From a virus, in the IMG/VR virus record IMGVR_UViG_3300030294_000566, positions 1-30,408 of that record: DNA of 30,408 nt. The stretch is one strand, 5' to 3'. The translations under genes were made by a program, and so were the position numbers. This document shows positions 22,126 through 28,411 of the stretch, piece by piece (position 1 is the stretch's first letter; each line of letters begins with the position of its first letter). Below the pieces are notes generated by a model. It was not told the DNA's origin. It searched no databases and saw nothing but the letters and a program-made list of their open reading frames with translations.

Positions 22126-23202
22126 ATGACAAAAATTATAACAAGTCCTGAAATATTTGAAGAAGAAAAAGGTAATAATGTGTGTGTTTTTTTGGGTGGA
22201 CCAATTCAAGGTGCTCCTAATTGGCAAAAAGAAATATGTGATGATTTATCAGGTTACAAAAATTTGGTAGTTACTAATCCAAGAAGAAAATCATTAGACA
22301 AATCAAAATTTAATTTTGATGAACAAGTAAAATGGGAAACTGAATATTTGAATGAATCAGATATTATTGTTTTTTGGCTTCCAAAAGAAGAAGAAAAAAT
22401 AGAAGGTAGAATGTATGGACAAACTACTAGATTTGAAGTGGGTGAATGGATAGCAAAATGTAGTAAAAAAATAATAATTGGAATTGATGATAATTTTCCA
22501 ATGAAAAGATATATTAAGAATAGACTTGAAAAAGATTATGGAGTTAAAATTCTTAATACTTATAATGAATTATTGAAAGAGGTTAAAAATAAAATAGATG
22601 TTCTATCTAATTCTAAACCAGATACATTCTTTACGTCTGATGATCACTTTGGTAGTAAAAGAACTCTTGAATTGTCTAAAAGACCTTTTGATTCAGTTGA
22701 AGAGATGGATCAATGTATGATAAATTGTTGGAATTCAGTAGTAAAACCTAATGATAATGTTTATAACTTGGGTGATTTTGGAGATTATTCAGTAATTAAT
22801 AAATTAAATGGTAATATATTCTTGATATTAGGTAATTATGAAATTGATGAGATGAATAAAGATTACAAAGGTGATTTTAAATCATTTAAAAAAATGTTGA
22901 TAGGTAAAGGATTTAAAAATGTTTATAATGACTTGATGATTTCAACAAATATTGATGAAGAAAAAGTTTTACCATTCAATGAATTTGATAAAAATGAGTA
23001 TTTATTCATGACACATGAGCCATTGAATGCTGATAAGAAATTTTTTACATTATTTGGTCATGCTCATTGTAGGCAAATGGTAAAAAGATATGGATTGGAT
23101 GTTGGTGTAGATGGACATCACTTCAGTCCAATAAATATGAAAGAAGTTTTATTTTATAAGGAGGCAATTGAAAAATTCTATGATGATAACGTTTTTGAAT
23201 AA
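22126..23202 (+). CDS. Deoxyribosyltransferase-like / metallophosphoesterase fusion
   Basis: The 358-aa product joins two domains. Residues 1-160 resemble the nucleoside 2-deoxyribosyltransferase fold, with CVFLGGPIQGAPNWQ, SDIIVFWLP and TRFEVGEW. Glu104 sits where the family's catalytic glutamate is expected. Residues 165-345 form a calcineurin-like phosphoesterase with Asp172-Asp-His174 (SDDHFG), LGDFGD, GNYE (236-239), MTHEP with His297, and GHAH (311-314). The usual GNH[DE] is GNYE, so the conserved histidine is Tyr238. Transferase-fold enzymes cleave N-glycosidic bonds of nucleosides, and the phosphoesterase would act on a phosphate. Sequential action on one nucleotide is an attractive inference. 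Confidence 0.88.
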   Translation: MTKIITSPEIFEEEKGNNVCVFLGGPIQGAPNWQKEICDDLSGYKNLVVTNPRRKSLDKSKFNFDEQVKWETEYLNESDIIVFWLPKEEEKIEGRMYGQTTRFEVGEWIAKCSKKIIIGIDDNFPMKRYIKNRLEKDYGVKILNTYNELLKEVKNKIDVLSNSKPDTFFTSDDHFGSKRTLELSKRPFDSVEEMDQCMINCWNSVVKPNDNVYNLGDFGDYSVINKLNGNIFLILGNYEIDEMNKDYKGDFKSFKKMLIGKGFKNVYNDLMISTNIDEEKVLPFNEFDKNEYLFMTHEPLNADKKFFTLFGHAHCRQMVKRYGLDVGVDGHHFSPINMKEVLFYKEAIEKFYDDNVFE

Positions 23203-23210
23203 TTAATAAT

Positions 23211-23579
23211 ATGGAAAATATAAATTTTGATTTTTTTAGTGAAGAATTTGATGAAAAAGAAATAGTAAAGATGAACATTTCAGATTATGTATCAAAAACA
23301 AAAAAAATTCTTTCAGATATACATGAAGAATACTCAAGTTGCTGGTTTAAAACTGAAGTGTCATCTTTAGATGTTGAAAAATGTTGTGATTGTGATAATT
23401 GTAAAGGTTCATGTATTATAGTAAAAGATGATAATGAATTTGAGTGTATTACAGATTATGAAGAAGGAATGTGTTGTATTCGTGAGTTTGATAATGAAAG
23501 ATTTTCACAATTCATGGAAGATGTTATGTTTAATGATGATTCAAATTTTTATGAGTTGTTAGAATCAGATGTTGAATAA
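23211..23579 (+). CDS. Acidic protein with cysteine cluster
   Basis: This 122-aa, strongly acidic protein has a compact cysteine cluster, CCDCDNCKGSC, at about residues 58-68, with further cysteines in YEEGMCCIREF. The cluster could bind zinc or an iron-sulfur centre. No known family is recognised. It lies between the fusion enzyme and the ASCH gene, with 2-8 nt spacers. Confidence 0.78.
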   Translation: MENINFDFFSEEFDEKEIVKMNISDYVSKTKKILSDIHEEYSSCWFKTEVSSLDVEKCCDCDNCKGSCIIVKDDNEFECITDYEEGMCCIREFDNERFSQFMEDVMFNDDSNFYELLESDVE

Positions 23580-23581
23580 TA

Positions 23582-23953
23582 ATGAAAGTAATTTCAATAA
23601 AACAACCATGGTCATATCTAATATGTTCAGGAATAAAAGATGTTGAAAATCGTAGTTGGAAAACTAATGTGAGAGGTAGAGTATTGATACATTCTTCAAA
23701 AAAAATATCAAAATCTATCATAAGTATAGAGCAAAAAAATCATATTTTATTTGATATAAATAAAAATATGAAATTTGGCTCAATAATTGGAAGTGTAGAA
23801 ATTGTTGATTGTATAAAAAATTCAAACTCAATTTGGGCTGAAGAAGGTATGTATCATTGGATATTAAAAAATCCAATATTATTTGATATTCCTATCGAAA
23901 ATATAAAAGGCAAATTAAATTTTTGGATTTATGATATTGATAATTTATATTAA
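23582..23953 (+). CDS. ASCH-domain protein
   Basis: This 123-aa protein begins MKVISIKQPWSYLICSGIKD, then VENRSWKTNVRGRVLIHSSK, a clear ASCH signature (SIKQPW..L..G.K..ENR.W.T..RG..LIH.S). ASCH domains have a PUA-like beta-barrel and are predicted to bind RNA or modified bases. Some related proteins are amidohydrolases or nucleases. The rest (GSIIGSVEIVDC, then WILKNPILF) also fits. The 2-nt spacer from the upstream gene indicates one transcript, and smpB follows behind its own promoter. Confidence 0.88.
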   Translation: MKVISIKQPWSYLICSGIKDVENRSWKTNVRGRVLIHSSKKISKSIISIEQKNHILFDINKNMKFGSIIGSVEIVDCIKNSNSIWAEEGMYHWILKNPILFDIPIENIKGKLNFWIYDIDNLY

Positions 23954-23970
23954 ATTCTATTAGTAATTTA

Positions 23971-24000
23971 TTGTATATTTAAAAAAATTGTGTATCTTTG
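23971..24000 (+). promoter_or_regulatory. Promoter of smpB
   Basis: TTG (23971-23973), a 19-nt spacer and TATCTTTG (23993-24000), 21 nt before the smpB ATG at 24022. It is one of the clearest promoters in the window. Confidence 0.82.
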
Positions 24001-24021
24001 TACAAAATAAATAACATTAAA

Positions 24022-24465
24022 ATGATAGTTAAAAATAAAAAAGCATCTTACGAATATGAATTACTTGATGATTTTGTGTCAGGTATTGTATTGGTTGGAA
24101 CAGAAATAAAATCAATAAGATTAGGTAAAGCATCAATTGCTGATAGTTATTGTGCATTTCAAGGAGATGAATTGTTTTTATTGAACTCACATATTGATGA
24201 ATATGAATTTGGTAATAGATATAATCATGAGCCAAGGAGACCAAGAAAACTTCTACTTAAAAAGAAAGAATTGTATAAAATTCGTAAAAAAGTAAAAGAA
24301 AAAGGTTTTACTATTATAGCAAAAAATATGTTCATAAACGATAAAGGACTTTGTAAAGTTACAATTTGTATTGCAAAAGGTAAAAATACATACAGTAAAA
24401 AAGAACATATCAAAGAAAGAGATATTAAAAGAGATACAGATAAAATATTAAAATCTTATAAATAA
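24022..24465 (+). CDS. smpB: SsrA-binding protein SmpB
   Basis: The start is the ATG at 24022, because the frame upstream runs into the promoter. The 147-aa product (E. coli SmpB is 160) begins MIVKNKKASYEYELLDDFVSG and has GTEIKSIRLGKASIADSYCAF, SHIDEYEF, NRYNHEPRRPRKLLLKKKEL and GLCKVTICIAKGKNTYSKKE. It ends in a basic tail, HIKERDIKRDTDKILKSYK. The OB-fold body and the tail that acts in the ribosomal A site and mRNA channel are both present. SmpB delivers tmRNA to stalled ribosomes. A phage gene could work with host tmRNA or with a phage RNA. Its TAA overlaps the next ATG by one base. Confidence 0.95.
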   Translation: MIVKNKKASYEYELLDDFVSGIVLVGTEIKSIRLGKASIADSYCAFQGDELFLLNSHIDEYEFGNRYNHEPRRPRKLLLKKKELYKIRKKVKEKGFTIIAKNMFINDKGLCKVTICIAKGKNTYSKKEHIKERDIKRDTDKILKSYK

Positions 24466-24758
24466 TGAAAATAATAAAAATATTAATAATTAGATTTGTG
24501 TTTGCTATAGTGATACTATCAATTCTAGTGTATTCTTTGTCAAAATTGGAGTATAAAAAAGATGTTTATATAATAAAATATGATACATATCAATATAATC
24601 CTTATACACATAAAAGGGATTTGGACAGAAAAGATTGTGAATTTACATTGAAAGGTTTATCAGATAAAGATGTATCAGATAAACTAATAGAAATGGAATA
24701 TTTAAATAATTTGTGTATATCTGATAGCGTTGCAATTAAAGAAATAATAAAATTCTAA
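24465..24758 (+). CDS. Small membrane-anchored protein
   Basis: The 97-aa protein has an N-terminal hydrophobic helix (residues 3-25, IIKILIIRFVFAIVILSILV) without a lipobox or obvious cleavage site, so it is probably an anchor. A soluble domain follows with YNPYTHKRDLDRKDCEFTL. It starts on the last base of smpB's stop and is co-transcribed with it. No family recognised. Confidence 0.78.
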   Translation: MKIIKILIIRFVFAIVILSILVYSLSKLEYKKDVYIIKYDTYQYNPYTHKRDLDRKDCEFTLKGLSDKDVSDKLIEMEYLNNLCISDSVAIKEIIKF

Positions 24759-24769
24759 TTTATATAAAT

Positions 24770-25216
24770 ATGATTAAAACAATCAATTTTGATAATTGCT
24801 TTACCACACCTAAAAATTATTCAAGAAAAGGTGTTATCTGTACTTGTATGTGTTCAGTTGAAGTTGATAGTGTAAGAACTGAAGTAAACTCAATTAAAGT
24901 TGTATATAGTGTAAATCCTACTGGAGGTAATTCAAAACCTCCTGTATCAAAAAATGGTAAATGGAAACAATATTGGAATAATAATTATTGCTACTGGGGT
25001 ACCTTCAATGAGATTGTAGAACTACCTTATATTTTTTCAAAGATGAAAAATGAAGATTATACTATAATAACATCATATTTCAAAAGAGATCATGTTTTGG
25101 TGCCATTTATAGTAAAAATAGTAATAAATAATTTAATTGAGTATAATATACTTAAATTACAAATTGATAGGAAAAATAAATTAGGTAAAATTCAAAACCA
25201 GTCTAATTATGAGTAA
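24770..25216 (+). CDS. Unknown 148-aa protein
   Basis: The protein begins MIKTINFDNCFTTPKNYSRK and has a beta-rich centre (VKVVYSVNPTGG, WKQYWNNNYCYWGTF) and a charged C-terminus. It lies in the smpB transcript and overlaps the HD gene by 8 nt. I see no catalytic motif and do not recognise the family. Confidence 0.78.
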   Translation: MIKTINFDNCFTTPKNYSRKGVICTCMCSVEVDSVRTEVNSIKVVYSVNPTGGNSKPPVSKNGKWKQYWNNNYCYWGTFNEIVELPYIFSKMKNEDYTIITSYFKRDHVLVPFIVKIVINNLIEYNILKLQIDRKNKLGKIQNQSNYE

Positions 25217-25754
25217 TTTAAAAGCATTAAAAGAAGTGTGTCTAGCACCTTATATTATGATAGCCACTGGTTTGATTGGTGTTAGTAGGAAAGCAGGAGG
25301 TAATCAATTTAGACATCAATTTGCTACACTTGGTATTCTAATTGATTATAAATATTGTGATGATCCAGTTTTATTAAAAGCATCAGTTTTGCATGATTTG
25401 GTTGAAGATTATAACGGTTCAGAAAGACTTGTTGAAATTCGAAATGTTGATAAAGATGGACCAGAGGTTGTGGATTTAATTTTAGAAGTTTCTAAGAGTA
25501 AAACTGAGACGAAAGAAGTATATCTTGAAAGATTATTAAAAAATGGATCAGATAGAGCAAAAATATTAAAATGTGCTGATAGAATTAGTAACCTTACTGA
25601 TTTACACTTAGATACACACACATCAGGTAAGATAGCACATTACCTAGATCAAACAGAAATATATATTTTACCAATGGCAAAAGAAGTTAATATTGATTTT
25701 GAAAAAGAATTAATTGACCTCATTAAACAACGTAGAAAATTATGTGAAAAATAA
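25209..25754 (+). CDS. SpoT/MESH1-like HD hydrolase
   Basis: The 181-aa product is a stand-alone HD domain with the RelA/SpoT hydrolase pattern: Arg35-His36 (FRHQFATLG), His62-Asp63 (ASVLHDLVEDY) with Glu66-Asp67, and Asp124 (KCADRISNLTDL). Small proteins of this type (SAH or MESH1-like) remove the 3' diphosphate from (p)ppGpp, and MESH1 can also act on NADPH. Sequence alone cannot assign the substrate. It is the fourth gene after the smpB promoter, so a link to translation stress is suggested by position. Confidence 0.85.
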   Translation: MSNLKALKEVCLAPYIMIATGLIGVSRKAGGNQFRHQFATLGILIDYKYCDDPVLLKASVLHDLVEDYNGSERLVEIRNVDKDGPEVVDLILEVSKSKTETKEVYLERLLKNGSDRAKILKCADRISNLTDLHLDTHTSGKIAHYLDQTEIYILPMAKEVNIDFEKELIDLIKQRRKLCEK

Positions 25755-25786
25755 TTAAAAAAATTTTTTATTTGATATGTTTTCGT

Positions 25787-25794
25787 TATCTTTG
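25787..25794 (+). promoter_or_regulatory. -7 promoter box
   Basis: TATCTTTG lies 23 nt before the ATG at 25818. A TTTG occurs only 12 nt upstream of it, which is too close for a -33 box, so this promoter is less certain than others. Confidence 0.5.
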
Positions 25795-25817
25795 TTGTAA
25801 ATAACAAATAAATAATT

Positions 25818-26186
25818 ATGAAACTAACAGCAGAAAATGTTCATGGCATTTTTAAAAAATGTCTATCTAATGATAGTGTTGATGTAAAAATTGTTGAAGG
25901 TGTGTTGACAAAAGCAAATTTTTGTATTAAGAAATTGGAAGAAAATAAATCAAACATATCTGATGTGCTAAATGATTTGTCTGATAATTTTAAACATGAT
26001 TTGGGTGGGGGTTGGTCATTCCTTAATATGTGTGAGGATAACAAGGGTGTTCAGTGGACAGATTTTCATGCTACTGTTGATGAATTAGTTTGCTTAGGTA
26101 TTGCTGTTGATAAAATGACTTATTTGATGCCAAGAGAATTATGGGATGCACTACCAGGTGGAATGCCTTACTTAGTAATAAATTAG
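25818..26186 (+). CDS. Conserved hypothetical protein (GGGWSFLN type)
   Basis: The 122-aa protein begins MKLTAENVHGIFKKCLSND and has HDLGGGWSFLNMCEDNKGVQW, DELVCLGIAVDKMTYLMPRE and ends WDALPGGMPYLVIN. I recognise this combination from a widespread family of phage and bacterial proteins of unknown function. The invariant GGGWSFLN and LPGGMPY segments suggest a functional site. It is first behind a new promoter box and is followed after 3 nt by the next gene. Confidence 0.85.
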   Translation: MKLTAENVHGIFKKCLSNDSVDVKIVEGVLTKANFCIKKLEENKSNISDVLNDLSDNFKHDLGGGWSFLNMCEDNKGVQWTDFHATVDELVCLGIAVDKMTYLMPRELWDALPGGMPYLVIN

Positions 26187-26189
26187 TAT

Positions 26190-26690
26190 ATGAAAGACTT
26201 TAAAATAAATAAAAAGAGCATCAACAAAAAAGATTGTTATGAAATTGTGATAACTTTCATGGAAGGTGATGCTGACGGGTATGAAAAAATAAATTTTGTC
26301 TTCGAAAAATCTAAATTAGAAGATATTAAATTTAAAAAATATGTATCTGATTTCATTGATTCTATTGATAACTGCGTAAATTTAGATAATAAAGGTAGAG
26401 TAGGTTTTTGTGATGCTGATGAAGCTGCAAAATGGTATGGTTATGGAAAAGATAGATGTGGACACAATTATGGCGGCGATATTAATTGGGGTAGATTTTG
26501 TGAATGTAGAACTGAATTAGATGAAGATTTTGATGAAGATTTTAAAGATTTAGTACCTTATCAAGAAGAAGATAACTTCTTTTCTTATTCTATTCCAACA
26601 TATTTTGATGGATTTTATACTTCATATGATAAAATTGATATGTATTACTATAATAGTGAAGGTATTAAATTTGATGTTGATATAGAATAA
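26190..26690 (+). CDS. Acidic unknown protein
   Basis: This 166-aa acidic, aromatic-rich protein begins MKDFKINKKSINKKDCYEIV. It contains AAKWYGYGKDRCGHNYGGDI, two cysteines and a histidine near residues 91-107, then TELDEDFDEDFKDL. No known domain. It is probably co-transcribed with the 25818 gene. Confidence 0.78.
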   Translation: MKDFKINKKSINKKDCYEIVITFMEGDADGYEKINFVFEKSKLEDIKFKKYVSDFIDSIDNCVNLDNKGRVGFCDADEAAKWYGYGKDRCGHNYGGDINWGRFCECRTELDEDFDEDFKDLVPYQEEDNFFSYSIPTYFDGFYTSYDKIDMYYYNSEGIKFDVDIE

Positions 26691-26714
26691 AAAATTGAAA
26701 TAATTTTATTAATG

Positions 26715-26746
26715 TTTGGTGGATTGAAAAAATAGTTGTACTTTTG
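26715..26746 (+). promoter_or_regulatory. Repeated promoter, copy 1
   Basis: TTTG (26715-26718), 20 nt, TACTTTTG (26739-26746). It lies inside a segment of about 50 nt (26699-26749) that recurs at 27167 and 27925 with near-identical sequence, and it drives the small lipoprotein gene. Confidence 0.82.
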
Positions 26747-26768
26747 TATTACAAATAAAAAATAAAAT

Positions 26769-26918
26769 ATGAAATCAAAAAAAGTATTGTTAGTTTTCGT
26801 TATTTCTGTATTATTTTGTAGTTGTTCATCAAAATATGGACTTTATAGTAGTAAAAATATACATAAGCCACATTATATGACAACATTGAATGTTGATTCA
26901 AACGGATTAGTAAAATAA
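26769..26918 (+). CDS. 49-aa predicted lipoprotein
   Basis: The protein starts MKSKKVLLVFVISVLFCSCS, a typical lipoprotein signal peptide: basic start, hydrophobic core, then SCSS. The acylated cysteine is most likely Cys19. The mature part is short (SSKYGLYSSKNIHKPHYMTT, then LNVDSNGLVK). Small lipoproteins of this kind could sit on the host inner or outer membrane and affect superinfection or lysis, but nothing proves it. It has its own strong promoter. Confidence 0.78.
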   Translation: MKSKKVLLVFVISVLFCSCSSKYGLYSSKNIHKPHYMTTLNVDSNGLVK

Positions 26919-27165
26919 ATAAATGTATTTAATATTATTAAAGGATCATGTGTAGAAAGAATTGATTACAAAGGAAAAGAAATTCATATAATGGTATATT
27001 TGTACATATAATAGAAATAAATGTAGAATAACCAGAGTAAAAAATAAAGAAAATTTGAAAGTTGGTGATATTCCATATGAAGATAATAGTGACATACTTG
27101 AAAATTTGTCTCTTACAATTATTAAAGATTTAGAAGAAAGAATGCTTGATCATTCACAAGATTAA
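26919..27165 (+). pseudogene. Frameshifted remnant of a small gene
   Basis: One frame encodes FNIIKGSCVERIDYKGKEIH and IMVYLYI, stopping at 27009-27011. A second frame takes over at about 27004 with TYNRNKCRITRVKNKENLKV and ends DLEERMLDHSQD at 27165. Joined with a single-base shift they give a plausible protein of about 80 residues. Neither half has a good start codon at its 5' end. A +1 programmed frameshift or a sequencing error is the alternative to decay. Confidence 0.45.
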
Positions 27166-27182
27166 AAATAATTCAATAAATG

Positions 27183-27214
27183 TTTGGTCGAATGAAAACT
27201 TTATTGTAATTTTA
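27183..27214 (+). promoter_or_regulatory. Repeated promoter, copy 2 (interrupted tRNA)
   Basis: TTTG (27183-27186), 20 nt, TAATTTTA (27207-27214). It is the same repeat as copies 1 and 3 but with two changes in the -7 box. It lies 18 nt before the interrupted tRNA-like gene. Confidence 0.65.
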
Positions 27215-27232
27215 CATACAAATTAAAAAGAT

Positions 27233-27419
27233 CGGTTGGTAGCTCAATAGGTAGAGCAGTTGGATTAGTCTATAGCTAATCGTATTAATAAGAAAAAATT
27301 TTAAAGAAGTAAGAAATTCAATACAATTAGCTAATGTTGAGAATGTCTGAAAATGAGAGATTAATATTGTTAATATCAAAACAGGCAAAAGATAGGGGGT
27401 TCGAATCCTTCCCAACTGA
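27233..27419 (+). tRNA. Interrupted tRNA-like gene (about 115-nt insert)
   Basis: Both ends are good tRNA. The acceptor stem CGGTTGG (27233-27239) pairs with CCAACTG (27412-27418, one G:U), with discriminator A at 27419. The D-arm is GCTC-AATAGGTA-GAGC (27242-27257). The T-arm is GGGGG-TTCGAAT-CCTTC (27395-27411, two G:U pairs). Between D-arm and T-arm there are 137 nt instead of about 22. The 5' part of an anticodon stem could be GTTGG (27259-27263), but no matching CCAAC lies before the T-arm. A local hairpin GATTAG-TCTATAG-CTAATC (27263-27281) would present a 7-nt loop with UAU in anticodon position but C at position 33. CCA is not encoded. The amino acid is undetermined. Confidence 0.6.
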
Positions 27420-27435
27420 CAACAAATTATAATAA

Positions 27436-27906
27436 ATGGGAAAATTGTTAGTCTTTAAAAATCATGAAGATTTTCCATTTGGAAATAAACTTCAAATCAG
27501 GATTAAAGAACCTATGGGAATAAAAGAATGTCCATATTTATATAGATGGACATTTATTATTTTCGGTTATACATTTAGATTGCATCATTGGCTTAGGTCA
27601 GATGATAGACGTTATTTCCATGATCATTCATGTGATTTAATATCAATAATAATAAAAGGTAATTACTTTAATGTAATACCAGATGAAAACGGAAATCCTG
27701 TTAAGTATTTAGCTAAAGCATGGAAACCACGTTTTATGAAAGCAGAACAAAGACATTACTTAGATATCCCAAAAGAAGGTGCATGGACAATTTTATTGTG
27801 TTCAAAACCATATCATAAATGGGGATTCTATGTGAATAACCACAAATGGAGACCATTAAGATATTTTCATAAGTTTGGAATTATTCAAACAGAAGATTAT
27901 CAGTAA
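27436..27906 (+). CDS. Cupin-like metal-binding protein
   Basis: This 156-aa protein has FRLHHWLRSDDRRYFHDHSCD at about residues 48-68, then LISIIIKGNYFNVIP, RFMKAEQRHYLDIP and WTILLCSKPYHKWGFY. The HDH pair followed by a later histidine, on a background of beta strands, is typical of a cupin jelly roll binding a metal. I recognise similar uncharacterised phage proteins. The substrate is unknown. It starts 16 nt after the interrupted tRNA and may share its promoter. Confidence 0.8.
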   Translation: MGKLLVFKNHEDFPFGNKLQIRIKEPMGIKECPYLYRWTFIIFGYTFRLHHWLRSDDRRYFHDHSCDLISIIIKGNYFNVIPDENGNPVKYLAKAWKPRFMKAEQRHYLDIPKEGAWTILLCSKPYHKWGFYVNNHKWRPLRYFHKFGIIQTEDYQ

Positions 27907-27940
27907 AATAATAATTATTTTAAAAATAATTCAATAAATG

Positions 27941-27972
27941 TTTGGTAGATTGAAAACTTTATTGTACTTTTG
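27941..27972 (+). promoter_or_regulatory. Repeated promoter, copy 3
   Basis: TTTG (27941-27944), 20 nt, TACTTTTG (27965-27972). It is nearly identical to copy 2 over about 45 nt (27925-27970). It drives a short unit ending at the terminator at 28207-28240. Confidence 0.82.
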
Positions 27973-28074
27973 TACTATCATATTAAAAGAAAAACAAAAA
28001 TAGAAAAAAATGACTTTTTTTCTATTATATATAACAAAGAATAAAAAACACAACAAGATAAAAATTTAGAAATC

Positions 28075-28182
28075 ATGAGATCAATAAGTAAACATAGTAG
28101 TTCATCAAAATCCTTTAAATTCTGGTTTAGAAAAACCGAGTTTGGAACAGATACTTCTTGCCTTATTGTAAATATAAGTTAA
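28075..28182 (+). CDS. Possible 35-aa small protein
   Basis: The frame encodes MRSISKHSSSSKSFKFWFRK and ends SCLIVNIS. It is the only frame of any length between a strong promoter (27941-27972) and a terminator (28207-28240). The leader of about 95 nt is long for this genome. The unit could equally make a small RNA. The rest of 27907-28252 holds only these control signals. Confidence 0.45.
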   Translation: MRSISKHSSSSKSFKFWFRKTEFGTDTSCLIVNIS

Positions 28183-28206
28183 CATTAATAAATGTAAAAG
28201 AAATAT

Positions 28207-28240
28207 AAAAATCCAAACTCAAAAAGTTTGGATTTTTTTT
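28207..28240. terminator. Intrinsic terminator
   Basis: AAAAATCCAAACT (28207-28219) pairs with AGTTTGGATTTTT (28225-28237) across a 5-nt loop and continues into a T-run. It lies just 12 nt before the next tRNA, so that tRNA needs read-through or its own start site. Confidence 0.9.
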
Positions 28241-28252
28241 GTTTTAAAAAAT

Positions 28253-28334
28253 GCTCCAATAGCAAAATTGGTAAGGCACCGCCCTTTTAAGGCGGGGACG
28301 AAAGTCATTCTGGGTTCGAGTCCCAGTTGGAGCA
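28253..28334 (+). tRNA. tRNA with UUU anticodon and long variable arm
   Basis: The acceptor GCTCCAA pairs with TTGGAGC (28327-28333), discriminator A. The anticodon stem CCGCC/GGCGG encloses CTTTTAA, placing UUU at 34-36 (28286-28288), which is lysine by the code. The T-arm is CTGGG-TTCGAGT-CCCAG. The variable region is 14 nt with a GAC-GAAA-GTC hairpin, a class II feature normally limited to Leu, Ser and Tyr tRNAs. The D-stem is weak (two or three pairs). CCA is not encoded. Identity is therefore ambiguous between Lys by anticodon and a class II tRNA by shape. Confidence 0.85.
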
Positions 28335-28411
28335 CAACATGAACTCATTATTTTTTAATCAAGTTTAAAGCTATTTTTTATATTTAATATATACATTAAA
28401 AATATTATAAT

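Noticed and set aside
27264-27380. Group I intron in the tRNA
   Set aside because: The insert is about 115 nt, shorter than usual for the class, and I could not find the conserved core segments or a clear U:G splice pair.
27233-27419. Call as a phage tmRNA
   Set aside because: The D-arm is a full canonical stem-loop, the acceptor does not place a G:U at the alanine-identity position 3:70, and no tag-like frame ending in Leu-Ala-Ala or similar is present. It is kept only as a hypothesis to test.
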